Positions 17,386 to 27,627 of a stretch of DNA of 64,000 bases are shown piece by piece (position 1 is the first letter of the stretch; each line of letters starts with the position of its first letter). The stretch is from the NCBI RefSeq assembly GCF_018614615.1, contig NZ_JAGGOK010000065.1, forward strand, positions 1 through 64,000, in the 5' to 3' direction. This DNA comes from Streptomyces sp. ISL-100 (lineage in GTDB: Bacteria > Actinomycetota > Actinomycetes > Streptomycetales > Streptomycetaceae). The notes under the pieces were generated by a model. That model had not been told where the DNA came from and did not search any database. It worked only from the letters and a program-made list of their open reading frames with translations. A program made the position numbers and the translations under genes.

Positions 17386-19017
17386 ATGTCCCGTACGCCC
17401 GTCATGCACGCACTTCGACAACTTGCCGCTGAGCACGCCGCCGCCCGCAGGCTCCGCATGCCCGCCACTGAGGTCCGCGGCTCCAGCCGCCGTGAACTGC
17501 TCAGGCGGGCCGCCGCTCTTGGCCTCGGTACGGTCCTGGCCGGGCCGGCGGTCACCGCCGCCCAGGCCGCGCCGGTCCGGGCGGCCGTACAGGGCGCGGG
17601 GGCGCCCAGAATCGCCGTGGTCGGCGCGGGCATAGCCGGCCTCACCGCGGCCCTGACGCTCAAGGACGCGGGCCTTGGCTGCACGCTGTACGAGGCCAAC
17701 CCCGACCGGGTAGGCGGCCGGATGTGGACCCAGCGGGACCACTGGGCGTACGGGCAGACCTCCGAGATCGGCGGGGAGCTGATCGACACCAGTCACAAGA
17801 AGATCCTCGCACTGTGCCGCCGCTTCAACCTGCCGACGGAGGACTTTCTGGGTGGGGGGCCGACCGGCGCCGAGGAGGTGCTCTGGTTCAACGGGGCGTA
17901 CTACCCGCGCGAGCACGCCGACGAGGACTTCAAGGCCGTCTTCCAGGCCCTCCACCGCGACCTCCAGGAAGCGGGCGAGGTGAAGTGGAACCAGACCACC
18001 CCGACCGGCACGGCTCTCGACAACATGTCGATCCATGAGTGGATCGACTCGCGCGTGCCGGGCGGGCATGCCTCGCCGCTCGGCCGCTTCATCGACGTGG
18101 CCTACAACGTCGAATACGGCGCCGAGACGAGCGAACAGTCGGCCCTCGCGCTGGTCCTGCTGATGGGCTACCAGCCCAATCCGGGCCACTTCAGCGTCTG
18201 GGGCCTGTCCAACGAGCGCTACCACATCACCGGCGGCAACGATCAGCTCCCGCGCGCCATCGCGCAATCGCTGCCGGCGGGCACCATCCAGATGGGCAAA
18301 CAGCTCACGGCGGTAAGGGCCAACGCCAATGGCACCCAGACCCTTACATTCACCGACGCGGGAACGACCACCACCGTCACCGCGGACCACACCGTCCTGT
18401 GCGTACCGCTGCCCGTCCTTCAGCGCCTCGATCTGTCGGGCGCCGGCTTCGACCCGCTCATGACGAACCTGGTGCGCGATGCCCGCATGGGCAACTGCAC
18501 CAAGCTCAACATGCAGTTCTCGTCGCGTCCGTGGCGCGGCGAGGGCGCCTGGCCCGGGGTGTCGGCGGGCGACTGCTTCACCGACATCGACGTACAGCAG
18601 ACCTGGGACACCACCAAGATCCAGCCCGGGACCGGCGGCATCCTCATCCAGTACGGCAGCGGGCAGCTCGCCAAGGCGCTCACCCCGGGCACGCCCTTCG
18701 CCACCGAATCGGATCCGTACGTACGGGACCTCGCGGCGCGCCGTTCCCGTGAAGTGGACGCGTTCTTCCCGGGAACGTCGAAAACGTGGACCGGGAAAGC
18801 CCAGTTGTCAGCCTGGCACCGCAACCCGTACGCCCTGGGTGCGTACTCCTACTGGCCCATCGGCTATCTGCACCGGTACGCCGGCTACGAAGGCACCGCA
18901 CAGGGGAACGTTCACATCGGCGGCGAGCACTGCAGTTACGACTTCCAGGGCTTCATGGAGGGGGGCGCGACCGAAGGGGAACGCGCCGCCCGTCAGGTGA
19001 TCGGCAAGCTGGCCTAG
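17386..19017 (+). CDS. Tat-exported flavin monoamine oxidase
   Basis: A 543-residue FAD-dependent amine oxidase. Residues about 33-39 (SRRELLR) followed by a hydrophobic Ala/Gly/Leu stretch ending AQAAP form a twin-arginine signal, so the enzyme is probably exported folded with FAD bound. The mature part starts with the dinucleotide fold VVGAGIAGLTAAL (about 76-88), then GGRMWTQ, and ends with the flavin-contact motif HIGGEHCSYDFQGFMEGG. It would oxidise an amine or L-amino acid to aldehyde or keto acid, ammonia and hydrogen peroxide. ATG 17386 has GAGGAG seven bases upstream. It is in an operon with the APC permease; the substrate is unknown. Confidence 0.88.
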   Translation: MSRTPVMHALRQLAAEHAAARRLRMPATEVRGSSRRELLRRAAALGLGTVLAGPAVTAAQAAPVRAAVQGAGAPRIAVVGAGIAGLTAALTLKDAGLGCTLYEANPDRVGGRMWTQRDHWAYGQTSEIGGELIDTSHKKILALCRRFNLPTEDFLGGGPTGAEEVLWFNGAYYPREHADEDFKAVFQALHRDLQEAGEVKWNQTTPTGTALDNMSIHEWIDSRVPGGHASPLGRFIDVAYNVEYGAETSEQSALALVLLMGYQPNPGHFSVWGLSNERYHITGGNDQLPRAIAQSLPAGTIQMGKQLTAVRANANGTQTLTFTDAGTTTTVTADHTVLCVPLPVLQRLDLSGAGFDPLMTNLVRDARMGNCTKLNMQFSSRPWRGEGAWPGVSAGDCFTDIDVQQTWDTTKIQPGTGGILIQYGSGQLAKALTPGTPFATESDPYVRDLAARRSREVDAFFPGTSKTWTGKAQLSAWHRNPYALGAYSYWPIGYLHRYAGYEGTAQGNVHIGGEHCSYDFQGFMEGGATEGERAARQVIGKLA

Positions 19018-19027
19018 GCCGGCCGGG

Positions 19028-20830
19028 TCAGCCGCCGTACGCACCACTCGCCGTCAGCCGCAGTGCCGTGTCGATCAGCGGCACGTGGCTGAAGGCCTGC
19101 GGGAAGTTACCGACCTGGCGCTGCAGCCTGGAGTCCCACTCCTCGGCGAGCAGCCCCAGGTCGTTCCGCAGCCCCAGCAGCTTCTCGAAGAGCTTTCGCG
19201 CCTCGTCGACCCGCCCGATCATCGCCAGGTCGTCGGCGAGCCAGAACGAGCACGCCAGGAACGCGCCCTCGTCGCCCGCCAGGCCGTCCAGGCCCTCGTC
19301 GTCACCAGCGGTCGGGTAGCGCAGTACGAAACCGTCCTCCGTGGACAGCTCGCGCTGGATCGCCTCGATCGTGCCGATGACGCGCTTGTCGTCGGGCGGC
19401 AGGAAACCCATCTGCGGAATGAGCAGCAGGGAGGCGTCCAGCTCCTTCGACCCGTACGACTGCGTGAAGGTGTTGCGCTCCGGGTCGTAACCCTTCTCGC
19501 ACACATCGCGGTGGATCTCGTCGCGCAGCTCGCGCCACTTCTCGACCGGGCCGTCCGCGTCGCCCATCTCGATCAGCTTGATGGTCCGGTCGACGGCGAC
19601 CCAGGCCATCACCTTGGAGTGCACGAAGTGGCGGCGCGGTCCGCGCACCTCCCAGATGCCCTCGTCCTTCTCGTTCCAGTGGTCCTCCAGGTAGCGGATC
19701 AGCTTCAGCTGGAGCAGCGAGGCGTAGTCGTTGCGCGTCAGCCCCGTCATATGGGCCAGGTGCAGCGCCTCCGTGACCTCGCCGTAGACGTCCAGCTGCA
19801 GCTGGTGCGCCGCGCCGTTGCCGACCCGTACAGGCGTCGAATTCTCGTAACCGGGGAGCCAGTCCAGCTCCGCCTCGCCCAGCTCACGCTCGCCCGCGAT
19901 CCCGTACATGATCTGCAGGTTCTCCGGATCGCCCGCGACCGCGCGCAGCAGCCACTCACGCCACGCCCGTGCCTCTTCGCGGTAGCCGGTGCGCAGGAGT
20001 GAAGACAGCGTGATCGCCGCGTCTCGCAGCCAGGTATAGCGGTAGTCCCAGTTGCGTACGCCGCCGATCTCCTCCGGCAGCGACGTCGTCGGCGCGGCGA
20101 CGATGCCGCCGGTCGGGGCGTACGTCAGCGCCTTGAGGGTGATCAGCGAGCGGATCACGGCCTCGCGGTAGGGCCCGTGGTATGTGCACTGCTCGACCCA
20201 GTCGCTCCAGAATTCGGCGGTTGCCTCCAGCGCGGCCTCGGGCTCCGGCAGCGGCGGAGCCGCCTTGTGCGAGGGCTGCCAGCTGATCGTGAAGGCGATC
20301 CACTCCCCGGGCGCGACGGTGAAGTCGGAGTACGTCGTGAGGTCCTTGCCGTGCGTCTCGACCTCGGTGTCGAGCCAGACGGAGTCGGGCCCGGCGACCG
20401 CGACCGTGCGTGTGTCCACCTTGTGGACCCAGGGCACCACACGTCCGTAACTGAAACGCATCCGCAGCGCGGAGCGCATGCGCACGCGGCCGCTGACCCC
20501 TTCGACGATCCGGATCAGCTGGGGCGCCCCGTCGCGCGGCGGCATGAAATCGGTCACCCTGACAGTGCCGCGTGGGGTGTCCCACTCCGATTCGAGGATC
20601 AGAGAGTCGCCGCGGTAACGGCGGCGGGCAGCCGCCGGTGGTCCGGCGTCGGCCGCGTGCGCGGGGCCGATCCGCCAGAATCCGTGTTCCTCGGTGCCGA
20701 GCAGTCCGGCAAAAACGGCGTGTGAGTCGAAGCGGGGAAGGCACAGCCAGTCGACCGTGCCGTCCCTGCAGACCAGTGCCGCGGTCTGCATGTCTCCGAT
20801 AAGTGCGTAGTCCTCGATGCGCCCGGCCAC
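19028..20830 (-). CDS. Glycoside hydrolase family 15 protein
   Basis: A 600-residue cytoplasmic GH15 enzyme (glucoamylase/trehalase class). It has the N-terminal IEDYALIGDMQTAALVCRDG and DWLCLPRFDS segment, the RNWDYRYTWLRDAA motif near residue 265-280 of the (alpha/alpha)6 barrel, and GIAGERELGEAEL carrying a likely catalytic Glu. There is no signal peptide. GTG 20830 is chosen because GGAG lies eight bases upstream and the conserved sequence starts at once (MAGRIEDYALIG); the longer frame to 20875 is less likely. Substrate could be trehalose (as for mycobacterial GH15) or an alpha-glucan; sequence alone does not decide. Confidence 0.88.
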   Translation of the reverse strand: MAGRIEDYALIGDMQTAALVCRDGTVDWLCLPRFDSHAVFAGLLGTEEHGFWRIGPAHAADAGPPAAARRRYRGDSLILESEWDTPRGTVRVTDFMPPRDGAPQLIRIVEGVSGRVRMRSALRMRFSYGRVVPWVHKVDTRTVAVAGPDSVWLDTEVETHGKDLTTYSDFTVAPGEWIAFTISWQPSHKAAPPLPEPEAALEATAEFWSDWVEQCTYHGPYREAVIRSLITLKALTYAPTGGIVAAPTTSLPEEIGGVRNWDYRYTWLRDAAITLSSLLRTGYREEARAWREWLLRAVAGDPENLQIMYGIAGERELGEAELDWLPGYENSTPVRVGNGAAHQLQLDVYGEVTEALHLAHMTGLTRNDYASLLQLKLIRYLEDHWNEKDEGIWEVRGPRRHFVHSKVMAWVAVDRTIKLIEMGDADGPVEKWRELRDEIHRDVCEKGYDPERNTFTQSYGSKELDASLLLIPQMGFLPPDDKRVIGTIEAIQRELSTEDGFVLRYPTAGDDEGLDGLAGDEGAFLACSFWLADDLAMIGRVDEARKLFEKLLGLRNDLGLLAEEWDSRLQRQVGNFPQAFSHVPLIDTALRLTASGAYGG

Positions 20831-21280
20831 GTTGCAATCTCCAGTCGAACGGCCACGTCCGCCCCATTGGGGCACTTGCGGTCAGGGGATTTTCGACGAG
20901 CTCTTGGTCCCGGGAGCGGGCGGTGATGGTGCCTTCGCCGGCCGGCTCGCAGCGATGTATCCGAGCAGGATACGTCGCAGCCAAGTGCTCTGCGCGACGG
21001 TACCGGCAACACGAGTGTGCCGAACGGGTGAGCCAGGGGTGAGTTGTGGGTGAGGTTTGTGTGAGCCACAGGTGGCGCAGGTGGCGGACGATGCTGCTCG
21101 CGAGCCCGAGACGCGGCGCGCGGCCGGAAGCAGCCTCGTCCCGTCGCTGATACCCTGGTACCCCGTGGACCGGTGGCCAGTCTGTGACGATCAGGCGCCC
21201 CGAAACCGCAGCGACGGCGCCACCCGGACTCCGGGCGGCAGCCGGTACGCACCTCACTACGCGACCACGGGAGCCCCCTC
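20831..21280. other. Divergent intergenic region GH15 - pyrG
   Basis: About 450 bases between divergent genes, with no credible reading frame. It contains an imperfect inverted repeat at 20953-20977 (arms CGATGTATCC and GGATACGTCG, nine of ten paired, five-base spacer) about 125-145 bases upstream of the GH15 start, which could be an operator. The remainder should hold the pyrG promoter and leader. I saw no riboswitch or attenuator structure. Confidence 0.5.
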
Positions 21281-22936
<1,656 letters not shown>

Positions 22937-22962
22937 CGCGCTAGCGATACGCGATACGGTTG

Positions 22963-23005
22963 ACCGGGGTACGGGCCTGATCAGGGCACGTGCCCCGGTT
23001 TTCTT
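22963..23005 (+). terminator. Stem-loop with T-rich tail after pyrG
   Basis: ACCGGGGTAC and GTGCCCCGGT form an imperfect stem across a loop of about 17 bases, followed by TTTTCTTT. This resembles an intrinsic terminator or attenuator between pyrG and the Nudix gene. The loop is long, so the call is moderate. Confidence 0.5.
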
Positions 23006-23027
23006 TGTACGAGGGAGGACGGCTTTC

Positions 23028-23654
23028 ATGACCATCAAGGACGCGCCCGAGGAATGGCAGGTCACCGCGACCGCGGTTCCCTTCACGGGCAACAAGACGA
23101 GTGTCCGTACGGACGACGTGGTCATGCCCAATGGCAGCGTGGTACGTCGCGACTACCAGGTGCACCCCGGTTCCGTGGCGGTCCTGGCCCTCGACGAGAA
23201 CGACCGTGTCCTGGTCATCCGCCAGTACCGGCACCCCGTGCGCCAGAAGCTGTGGGAGATCCCGGCCGGGCTGCTCGACGTACCCGGTGAGAATCCGCTG
23301 AGTGCGGCTCAGCGGGAGCTGTACGAAGAGGCGCACGTCAAGGCGGAGGAGTGGCACGTACTGGCCGATGTCTACCCGACGCCGGGGGGCTGTGACGAAG
23401 CCGTACGGATCTTCTTCGCGCGTGACTTGTCGGCGGTCGAGGGGGAGCGCTTCGAGGTCGAGGAGGAGGAGGCGGACATGGAGCACGCGCGGGTTCCTCT
23501 TCCGGAGCTCGTGCGGGGCGTGCTCGCCGGGGAGCTGCACAACACGTGCCTGGCGGTGGGCGTTCTCGCGCTGACGGCTGCGCTCGCGGGCGACGGCATT
23601 GAGGCGCTGCGCCCGGCCGACGCACCGTGGCCGGCCCGCCCGTTCGACGCCTAG
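23028..23654 (+). CDS. Nudix hydrolase, ADP-ribose pyrophosphatase type
   Basis: A 208-residue Nudix hydrolase resembling ADP-ribose pyrophosphatase, which cleaves ADP-ribose to AMP and ribose 5-phosphate. The Nudix helix is in AGLLDVPGENPLSAAQREL followed by YEEAHV; there is one extra residue between the Gly and first Glu compared with the canonical spacing, a variation also found in mycobacterial ADP-ribose pyrophosphatase. RQYRHPVRQKLWEIPAG upstream and YPTPGGCDE downstream are typical of the subfamily. ATG 23028 has a strong GGGAGG site. The pyrG-Nudix order is common in streptomycetes. Confidence 0.9.
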   Translation: MTIKDAPEEWQVTATAVPFTGNKTSVRTDDVVMPNGSVVRRDYQVHPGSVAVLALDENDRVLVIRQYRHPVRQKLWEIPAGLLDVPGENPLSAAQRELYEEAHVKAEEWHVLADVYPTPGGCDEAVRIFFARDLSAVEGERFEVEEEEADMEHARVPLPELVRGVLAGELHNTCLAVGVLALTAALAGDGIEALRPADAPWPARPFDA

Positions 23655-23987
23655 GTCCTCCCTCCTGCGGAGCCCAGCCCCCAGCCCCCAGCCAAGACGC
23701 CCTGCGGGCGTGTCCTCAAACGCCGGACGGGCTGCTTTTTGCCACGCGAGGCTGGATGTTGCCGCTTGCGGCAATCCCAGCCCCTCCGGCGTTTGAGGAG
23801 CGGGGTCTGGGACGGAGCCCCAGCAGCGGACACGTCCGTAGGGCGTAGGGGGATGAAAAACTGCTGATCCGATCGGGGGACGACCCCGCCGCGCTCCGCA
23901 CGGTTCGTAGCAGAGCGTGAACTACGCTCGAAGCTCCCGACCGCAGTCGCGGGCGGGCTTGTGCGCAGGCGGACGGGAGCGTGGCCC
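23655..23987. other. Intergenic region with dispersed palindromic repeat
   Basis: About 330 bases without a gene. Most of it is occupied by a dispersed repeat (listed separately). The last 150 bases hold the leader of the downstream NB-ARC/TPR gene; no clear promoter was identified by eye. Confidence 0.6.
23713..23799. repeat. Dispersed Streptomyces palindromic repeat, copy A
   Basis: Left arm TCCTCAAACGCCGGACGGGC (from 23713) and right arm GCCCCTCCGGCGTTTGAGGA (to 23799) are inverted copies with one mismatch over 21 bases, separated by 45 bases that include GGCTGGATGTTGCCGC. I recognise this arrangement (CCGGCGTTTGAGGA next to AGCCC) as a short repeat found very often between genes in Streptomyces chromosomes. 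A second, more diverged copy lies at 47049-47109 in this same window. It may act as a transcript 3' end or be a miniature mobile sequence; its function is not established. Confidence 0.8.
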
Positions 23988-26027
23988 GTGACGGATCAGG
24001 CGGTGGACACCAGCGGCACGGCGGCGGGTTCCGCGGCAGGGCGGACAACGGGCGAGTTCTTCGGCAGAGCGCGCGAGTTGAAGGAGTTGCGGGACGACAT
24101 CGAGCGGGCCGGACTCGACACCCTGGCCGGCCGCAAGACGCCCCGGGCCCGCGTGCTGCTGATCGCCGGACGCCCGGGTTCCGGCCGCACCGCCCTCGCC
24201 GCGGAACTCGCCGCGCACCTGGCCGACGACTACCCCGACGGCACGCTCCGTGCCCGGCTTACCGACCCGGGCGGCGAACGCGTACCCACTGAGCGCACCG
24301 CCCGAGTGCTGCTCGACGACCTCGGGGTCCCGGTCCCGCCAGGAGCCGGCGACGACGAGCTGTCCGAGCTGGTCCGCGAGGCACTCGGCGTACGCCGCAT
24401 GTTGCTGGTCCTCGATGACGCAGCCGACGCCGAGCAGGTCGACCTGCTGCTCCCCGACAACCCGGACTGCCTGGTGGTGGCCACCGCCCGCGGCCCGCTC
24501 ACCGGCATCCCCGGCGTCCGGCCCTGCACCATCGGCGGCCTGGACACCGGATCCGCCGTCGAACTGCTCGCCCGCTCCACGGGCGCGGTCAGGATCACCG
24601 TCGACCCGACGGCAGCCGAGTCACTTGCCGAGGAGTGCGGGGGACAGCCCGCCGCGCTGACTCTCATCGGCGGCTGGCTCGCCGCCAGCCCCAAGGCGTC
24701 GGTCGCCGATGTGACGAAGCGGCTGCACGACATGCCCGTCGACCCCGGGCAGCCCACCGGCGGCAGGCCGCTGGCCCGCACGTTCCGGTTCGTGTACGAG
24801 TCGCTGCCGCAGCCCACGGCACGGATGCTGCGGCTGCTCGCCCTCGCGCCCGCCGGTGTCGTGGACGCGCACACCGCGTCCGCGCTGGCCGGTTGCTCGG
24901 TTTCCGGGGCCGAGAAGGCACTGGACGATTTCGCCGCGCTCGGCCTGCTGCGAAGGGCGGGTGATCGGCAGTACGAGGTGCCCGGCTGCCTCGCGCCCAT
25001 GATGAAGGCGCTGATGGCGGACCGGGACCGGCCCGCCGAGGTGCAGCTGGCCCGGGCCAGGATGCTGGAGCGGACCGTACGGCTGCTCCAGTCCTGCCGG
25101 GCGATCACCGAGCCCGACGGCTCCGCGGCCCGGAAAAACCTGGCGGGACTGCCTCGCGCCCTGCGCTTCCCGAACGTCCCGGCCGCCGCCGAATGGCTGC
25201 GGATCCGGCAGCCCGCGCTCCTCGCCTCGGCCCGGATGGCGGTCGAGGACGGTGAGCTCGACACCCTGGCGAGGCGGCTGGTGGCCGCGCTGGTACGGGC
25301 GCTGGCGGCGCACCGGGGCACCGAAGCGGCGGCTCCCGAGCTGTACGGGCTGCACCGGCTCGTACTCGACGTGGCCGAGAGGTGCGGTCTGCACCGCGAG
25401 AAGGCCGCCGCGCTGCTGAATCTCGCGGATCTGGACGCGCGGACCGGGCGTACGGAGGAGGCGCTGACGCGCTACCGGGCCGCGCTGGAAGCCGGCCGGG
25501 CAGCTGGTGACCCGTACGCGACGGGCCGCGCGATGGAATCCGTAGGCGGCACATATCAGGAACTGGGTGACTGGCAGCGTGCCTCGGACTGGTACGGACG
25601 GGCGCTGGAACAGCGGCTGACGCGGGGCGAACGGGCGGACGCGGCGCGGCTGTACGGGCGTCTCGGGGCCGTACACACCTATGCCGGGCGGTACGGCGAG
25701 GCGCTGCGCAACTGGCGGGCTTCGGCGGCGGGCTACCGCCGGGTCGGTGATCTGCCGGGCCACGCACGGGCGTTGAGCGAAGTGGCGAGGGTGCAGGAGT
25801 ACGCGGGCCGGCCCGAGGAATCGCTGCGCACCTGTCACGAGGCCGTGGAACGGGCGCGGCAGGCCGGGGACGTACGGCTGCACGCGGCGCTGGAGTTGCG
25901 GCTCGCGGACACGCTCGACCGGCTGGGCGACCCGGCGGCTGCCCGCCTGCACAGGAACGCTGCGGAAAGGCTGCTTGGAGATGGGGGTTCTGCCTACGAA
26001 ATCCGTAGTAGTTCGCCGAGAGATTGA
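23988..26027 (+). CDS. NB-ARC-like NTPase with TPR repeats
   Basis: A 679-residue STAND-type protein. The nucleotide-binding domain follows an EFFGRARELKEL entry motif; its P-loop is GRPGSGRTAL (residues about 60-69), with Arg where Lys is usual, and Walker B is RMLLVLDDAAD (about 134-144). A winged-helix-like region follows (ALAGCSVSGAEKALDDFAALGLLRR), and residues about 470-675 hold several tetratricopeptide repeats (YRAALEAGRAAGDPYATGRA, YGRALEQRL, LSEVARVQEYAGRPEESL). Such proteins act as signalling or regulatory switches, and SARP-family regulators share this core, but there is no DNA-binding domain at the N-terminus here. GTG 23988 is chosen (GGAG about 9 bases upstream); the frame extends to 23961. 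Confidence 0.85.
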   Translation: MTDQAVDTSGTAAGSAAGRTTGEFFGRARELKELRDDIERAGLDTLAGRKTPRARVLLIAGRPGSGRTALAAELAAHLADDYPDGTLRARLTDPGGERVPTERTARVLLDDLGVPVPPGAGDDELSELVREALGVRRMLLVLDDAADAEQVDLLLPDNPDCLVVATARGPLTGIPGVRPCTIGGLDTGSAVELLARSTGAVRITVDPTAAESLAEECGGQPAALTLIGGWLAASPKASVADVTKRLHDMPVDPGQPTGGRPLARTFRFVYESLPQPTARMLRLLALAPAGVVDAHTASALAGCSVSGAEKALDDFAALGLLRRAGDRQYEVPGCLAPMMKALMADRDRPAEVQLARARMLERTVRLLQSCRAITEPDGSAARKNLAGLPRALRFPNVPAAAEWLRIRQPALLASARMAVEDGELDTLARRLVAALVRALAAHRGTEAAAPELYGLHRLVLDVAERCGLHREKAAALLNLADLDARTGRTEEALTRYRAALEAGRAAGDPYATGRAMESVGGTYQELGDWQRASDWYGRALEQRLTRGERADAARLYGRLGAVHTYAGRYGEALRNWRASAAGYRRVGDLPGHARALSEVARVQEYAGRPEESLRTCHEAVERARQAGDVRLHAALELRLADTLDRLGDPAAARLHRNAAERLLGDGGSAYEIRSSSPRD

Positions 26028-26172
26028 TGCTTTGTAAGGCTAGACAGCGGGAAATCCTTCATTAGACTGGCTCTGCCGCGTCATACCGCGGTGTTCCCCG
26101 GGTGTGCCCCGCGTACCTGGGTATGTATGGCATTAACCCATTTATTCCCCTGAGCCAAGGACCGTGATCCAC

Positions 26173-27288
26173 GTGAAGGTCGGCATCCCCCGCGAGGTCA
26201 AGAACAACGAGTTCCGGGTGGCCATCACCCCCGCCGGAGTGCACGAGCTGGTGCGCCACGGCCACCAGGTATTCGTCGAGCAGAACGCCGGCGTCGGATC
26301 TTCCATCACGGACGGTGAGTACGTCGCCGCCGGTGCTCAGATCCTGGCCACCGCCGATGAGGTCTGGGCCACCGCCGACCTGCTGCTGAAGGTCAAGGAG
26401 CCCATTGCCGAGGAGTACCACCGCCTCCGCAAGGACCAGACGCTCTTCACCTACCTGCACCTCGCCGCTTCCCGCGAGTGCACGGACGCCCTGCTGGAGT
26501 CCGGCACCACGGCGATCGCATACGAGACGGTGGAGACCGCGAACCGCGCGCTGCCGCTGCTCGCCCCCATGTCCGAGGTCGCGGGCCGGCTGGCCCCGCA
26601 GGTCGGCGCGTACCACCTGATGCGCTCGGTCGGCGGCCGCGGTGTGCTGCCGGGCGGCGTCCCGGGCACGGCGGCCGGCGAGGCTGTCGTCATCGGTGGC
26701 GGCGTCTCCGGCTGGAGCGCCACGCAGATCGCCGTCGGCATGGGCTTCCACGTGACCCTGCTCGACCGCGACATCAACAAGCTGCGCGAAGCCGACAAGG
26801 TCTTCGGCACCAAGGTCAAGACGATCGTCTCTAACGCCTTCGAGCTGGAGAAGGCCGTCGTCGAGGCCGACCTCGTCATCGGCGCGGTTCTGATCCCCGG
26901 CGCCAAGGCCCCGAAGCTCGTCACCAACGAGCTCGTCGCCAAGATGAAGCCCGGAAGTGTCCTTGTCGACATTGCGATCGACCAGGGCGGCTGCTTCGAG
27001 GACTCGCACGCGACGACGCACGCCGAGCCGACGTTCAACGTCCACAACTCGGTCTTCTACTGCGTCGCCAACATGCCGGGCGCCGTTCCGAACACCTCGA
27101 CGTACGCGCTGACGAACGCCACGCTGCCGTACATCGTGGAGCTCGCGAACCGCGGCTGGGTCGAGGCGCTGCGCCGCGACGCGGCCCTCGCCAAGGGCCT
27201 CAACACCCATGACGGCCAGGTCGTTTACCGCGAGGTGGCCGAGGCTCACGAGCTGCCGCACGTCGAACTGGGTACCCTCCTCGGCTGA
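26173..27288 (+). CDS. ald: Alanine dehydrogenase
   Basis: A 371-residue NAD-dependent L-alanine dehydrogenase, interconverting alanine with pyruvate and ammonia. It begins MKVGIPREVKNNEFRVAITP, carries VKVKEP and FTYLHLAAS with the substrate-binding Lys and His (around residues 74 and 95), and a Rossmann fold VIGGGVSGWSATQIAVGMG near 172-190. GTG 26173 is preferred because AAGGA lies 11 bases upstream and the length matches the family exactly; GTG 26164 is too close to that site. A perfect stem-loop follows the gene. Confidence 0.96.
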   Translation: MKVGIPREVKNNEFRVAITPAGVHELVRHGHQVFVEQNAGVGSSITDGEYVAAGAQILATADEVWATADLLLKVKEPIAEEYHRLRKDQTLFTYLHLAASRECTDALLESGTTAIAYETVETANRALPLLAPMSEVAGRLAPQVGAYHLMRSVGGRGVLPGGVPGTAAGEAVVIGGGVSGWSATQIAVGMGFHVTLLDRDINKLREADKVFGTKVKTIVSNAFELEKAVVEADLVIGAVLIPGAKAPKLVTNELVAKMKPGSVLVDIAIDQGGCFEDSHATTHAEPTFNVHNSVFYCVANMPGAVPNTSTYALTNATLPYIVELANRGWVEALRRDAALAKGLNTHDGQVVYREVAEAHELPHVELGTLLG

Positions 27289-27627
27289 CGCGTCAACGAA
27301 AGTCGTCAACCTCACGCATCCGGCCGGACCTTGTCGAACAAGGTCCGGCCGGATGTGTATCCGACCACTTGCGCGGACTCGTTCAACTCGCCGCGAACGT
27401 AACCCTTTAACCGTTTCGCGCCCCTGCGAAACGCGCGGTCCGTGCCCCGGTTTGCCGCCCGCGCACCCTTGACACAGGGGTGTTCCATTGCCGACACATC
27501 GGGCCGCGTCCGGCCGATTGTGTTGCTGCGGACCGGTGACACGCCATAGAGTCGCCAACCGTCGGCATGGTGCCACGCTGACCTATCGATAAGTTTCCTG
27601 GTCACGTCCAAGGAGGTAAGACGACTT
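27289..27627. other. Intergenic region ald - parA
   Basis: These 339 bases contain the ald terminator in the first quarter and then the promoter/leader region of the parA operon, ending in a strong AAGGAGG site. A short palindrome CTATCGATAG-like element (CCTATCGATAAG) sits near 27582-27593. No parS-like site (GTTTCACGTGAAAC) is visible. Confidence 0.55.
27318..27354 (+). terminator. Stem-loop terminator after ald
   Basis: ATCCGGCCGGACCTTG and CAAGGTCCGGCCGGAT are perfect inverted copies around a five-base loop TCGAA. There is no T-tract, which is common for GC-rich actinobacterial terminators. Confidence 0.8.

Noticed and set aside
23840-23960. Possible riboswitch before the NB-ARC/TPR gene
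   Set aside because: No stem pattern of a known class could be recognised by eye, and the region borders the dispersed repeat.
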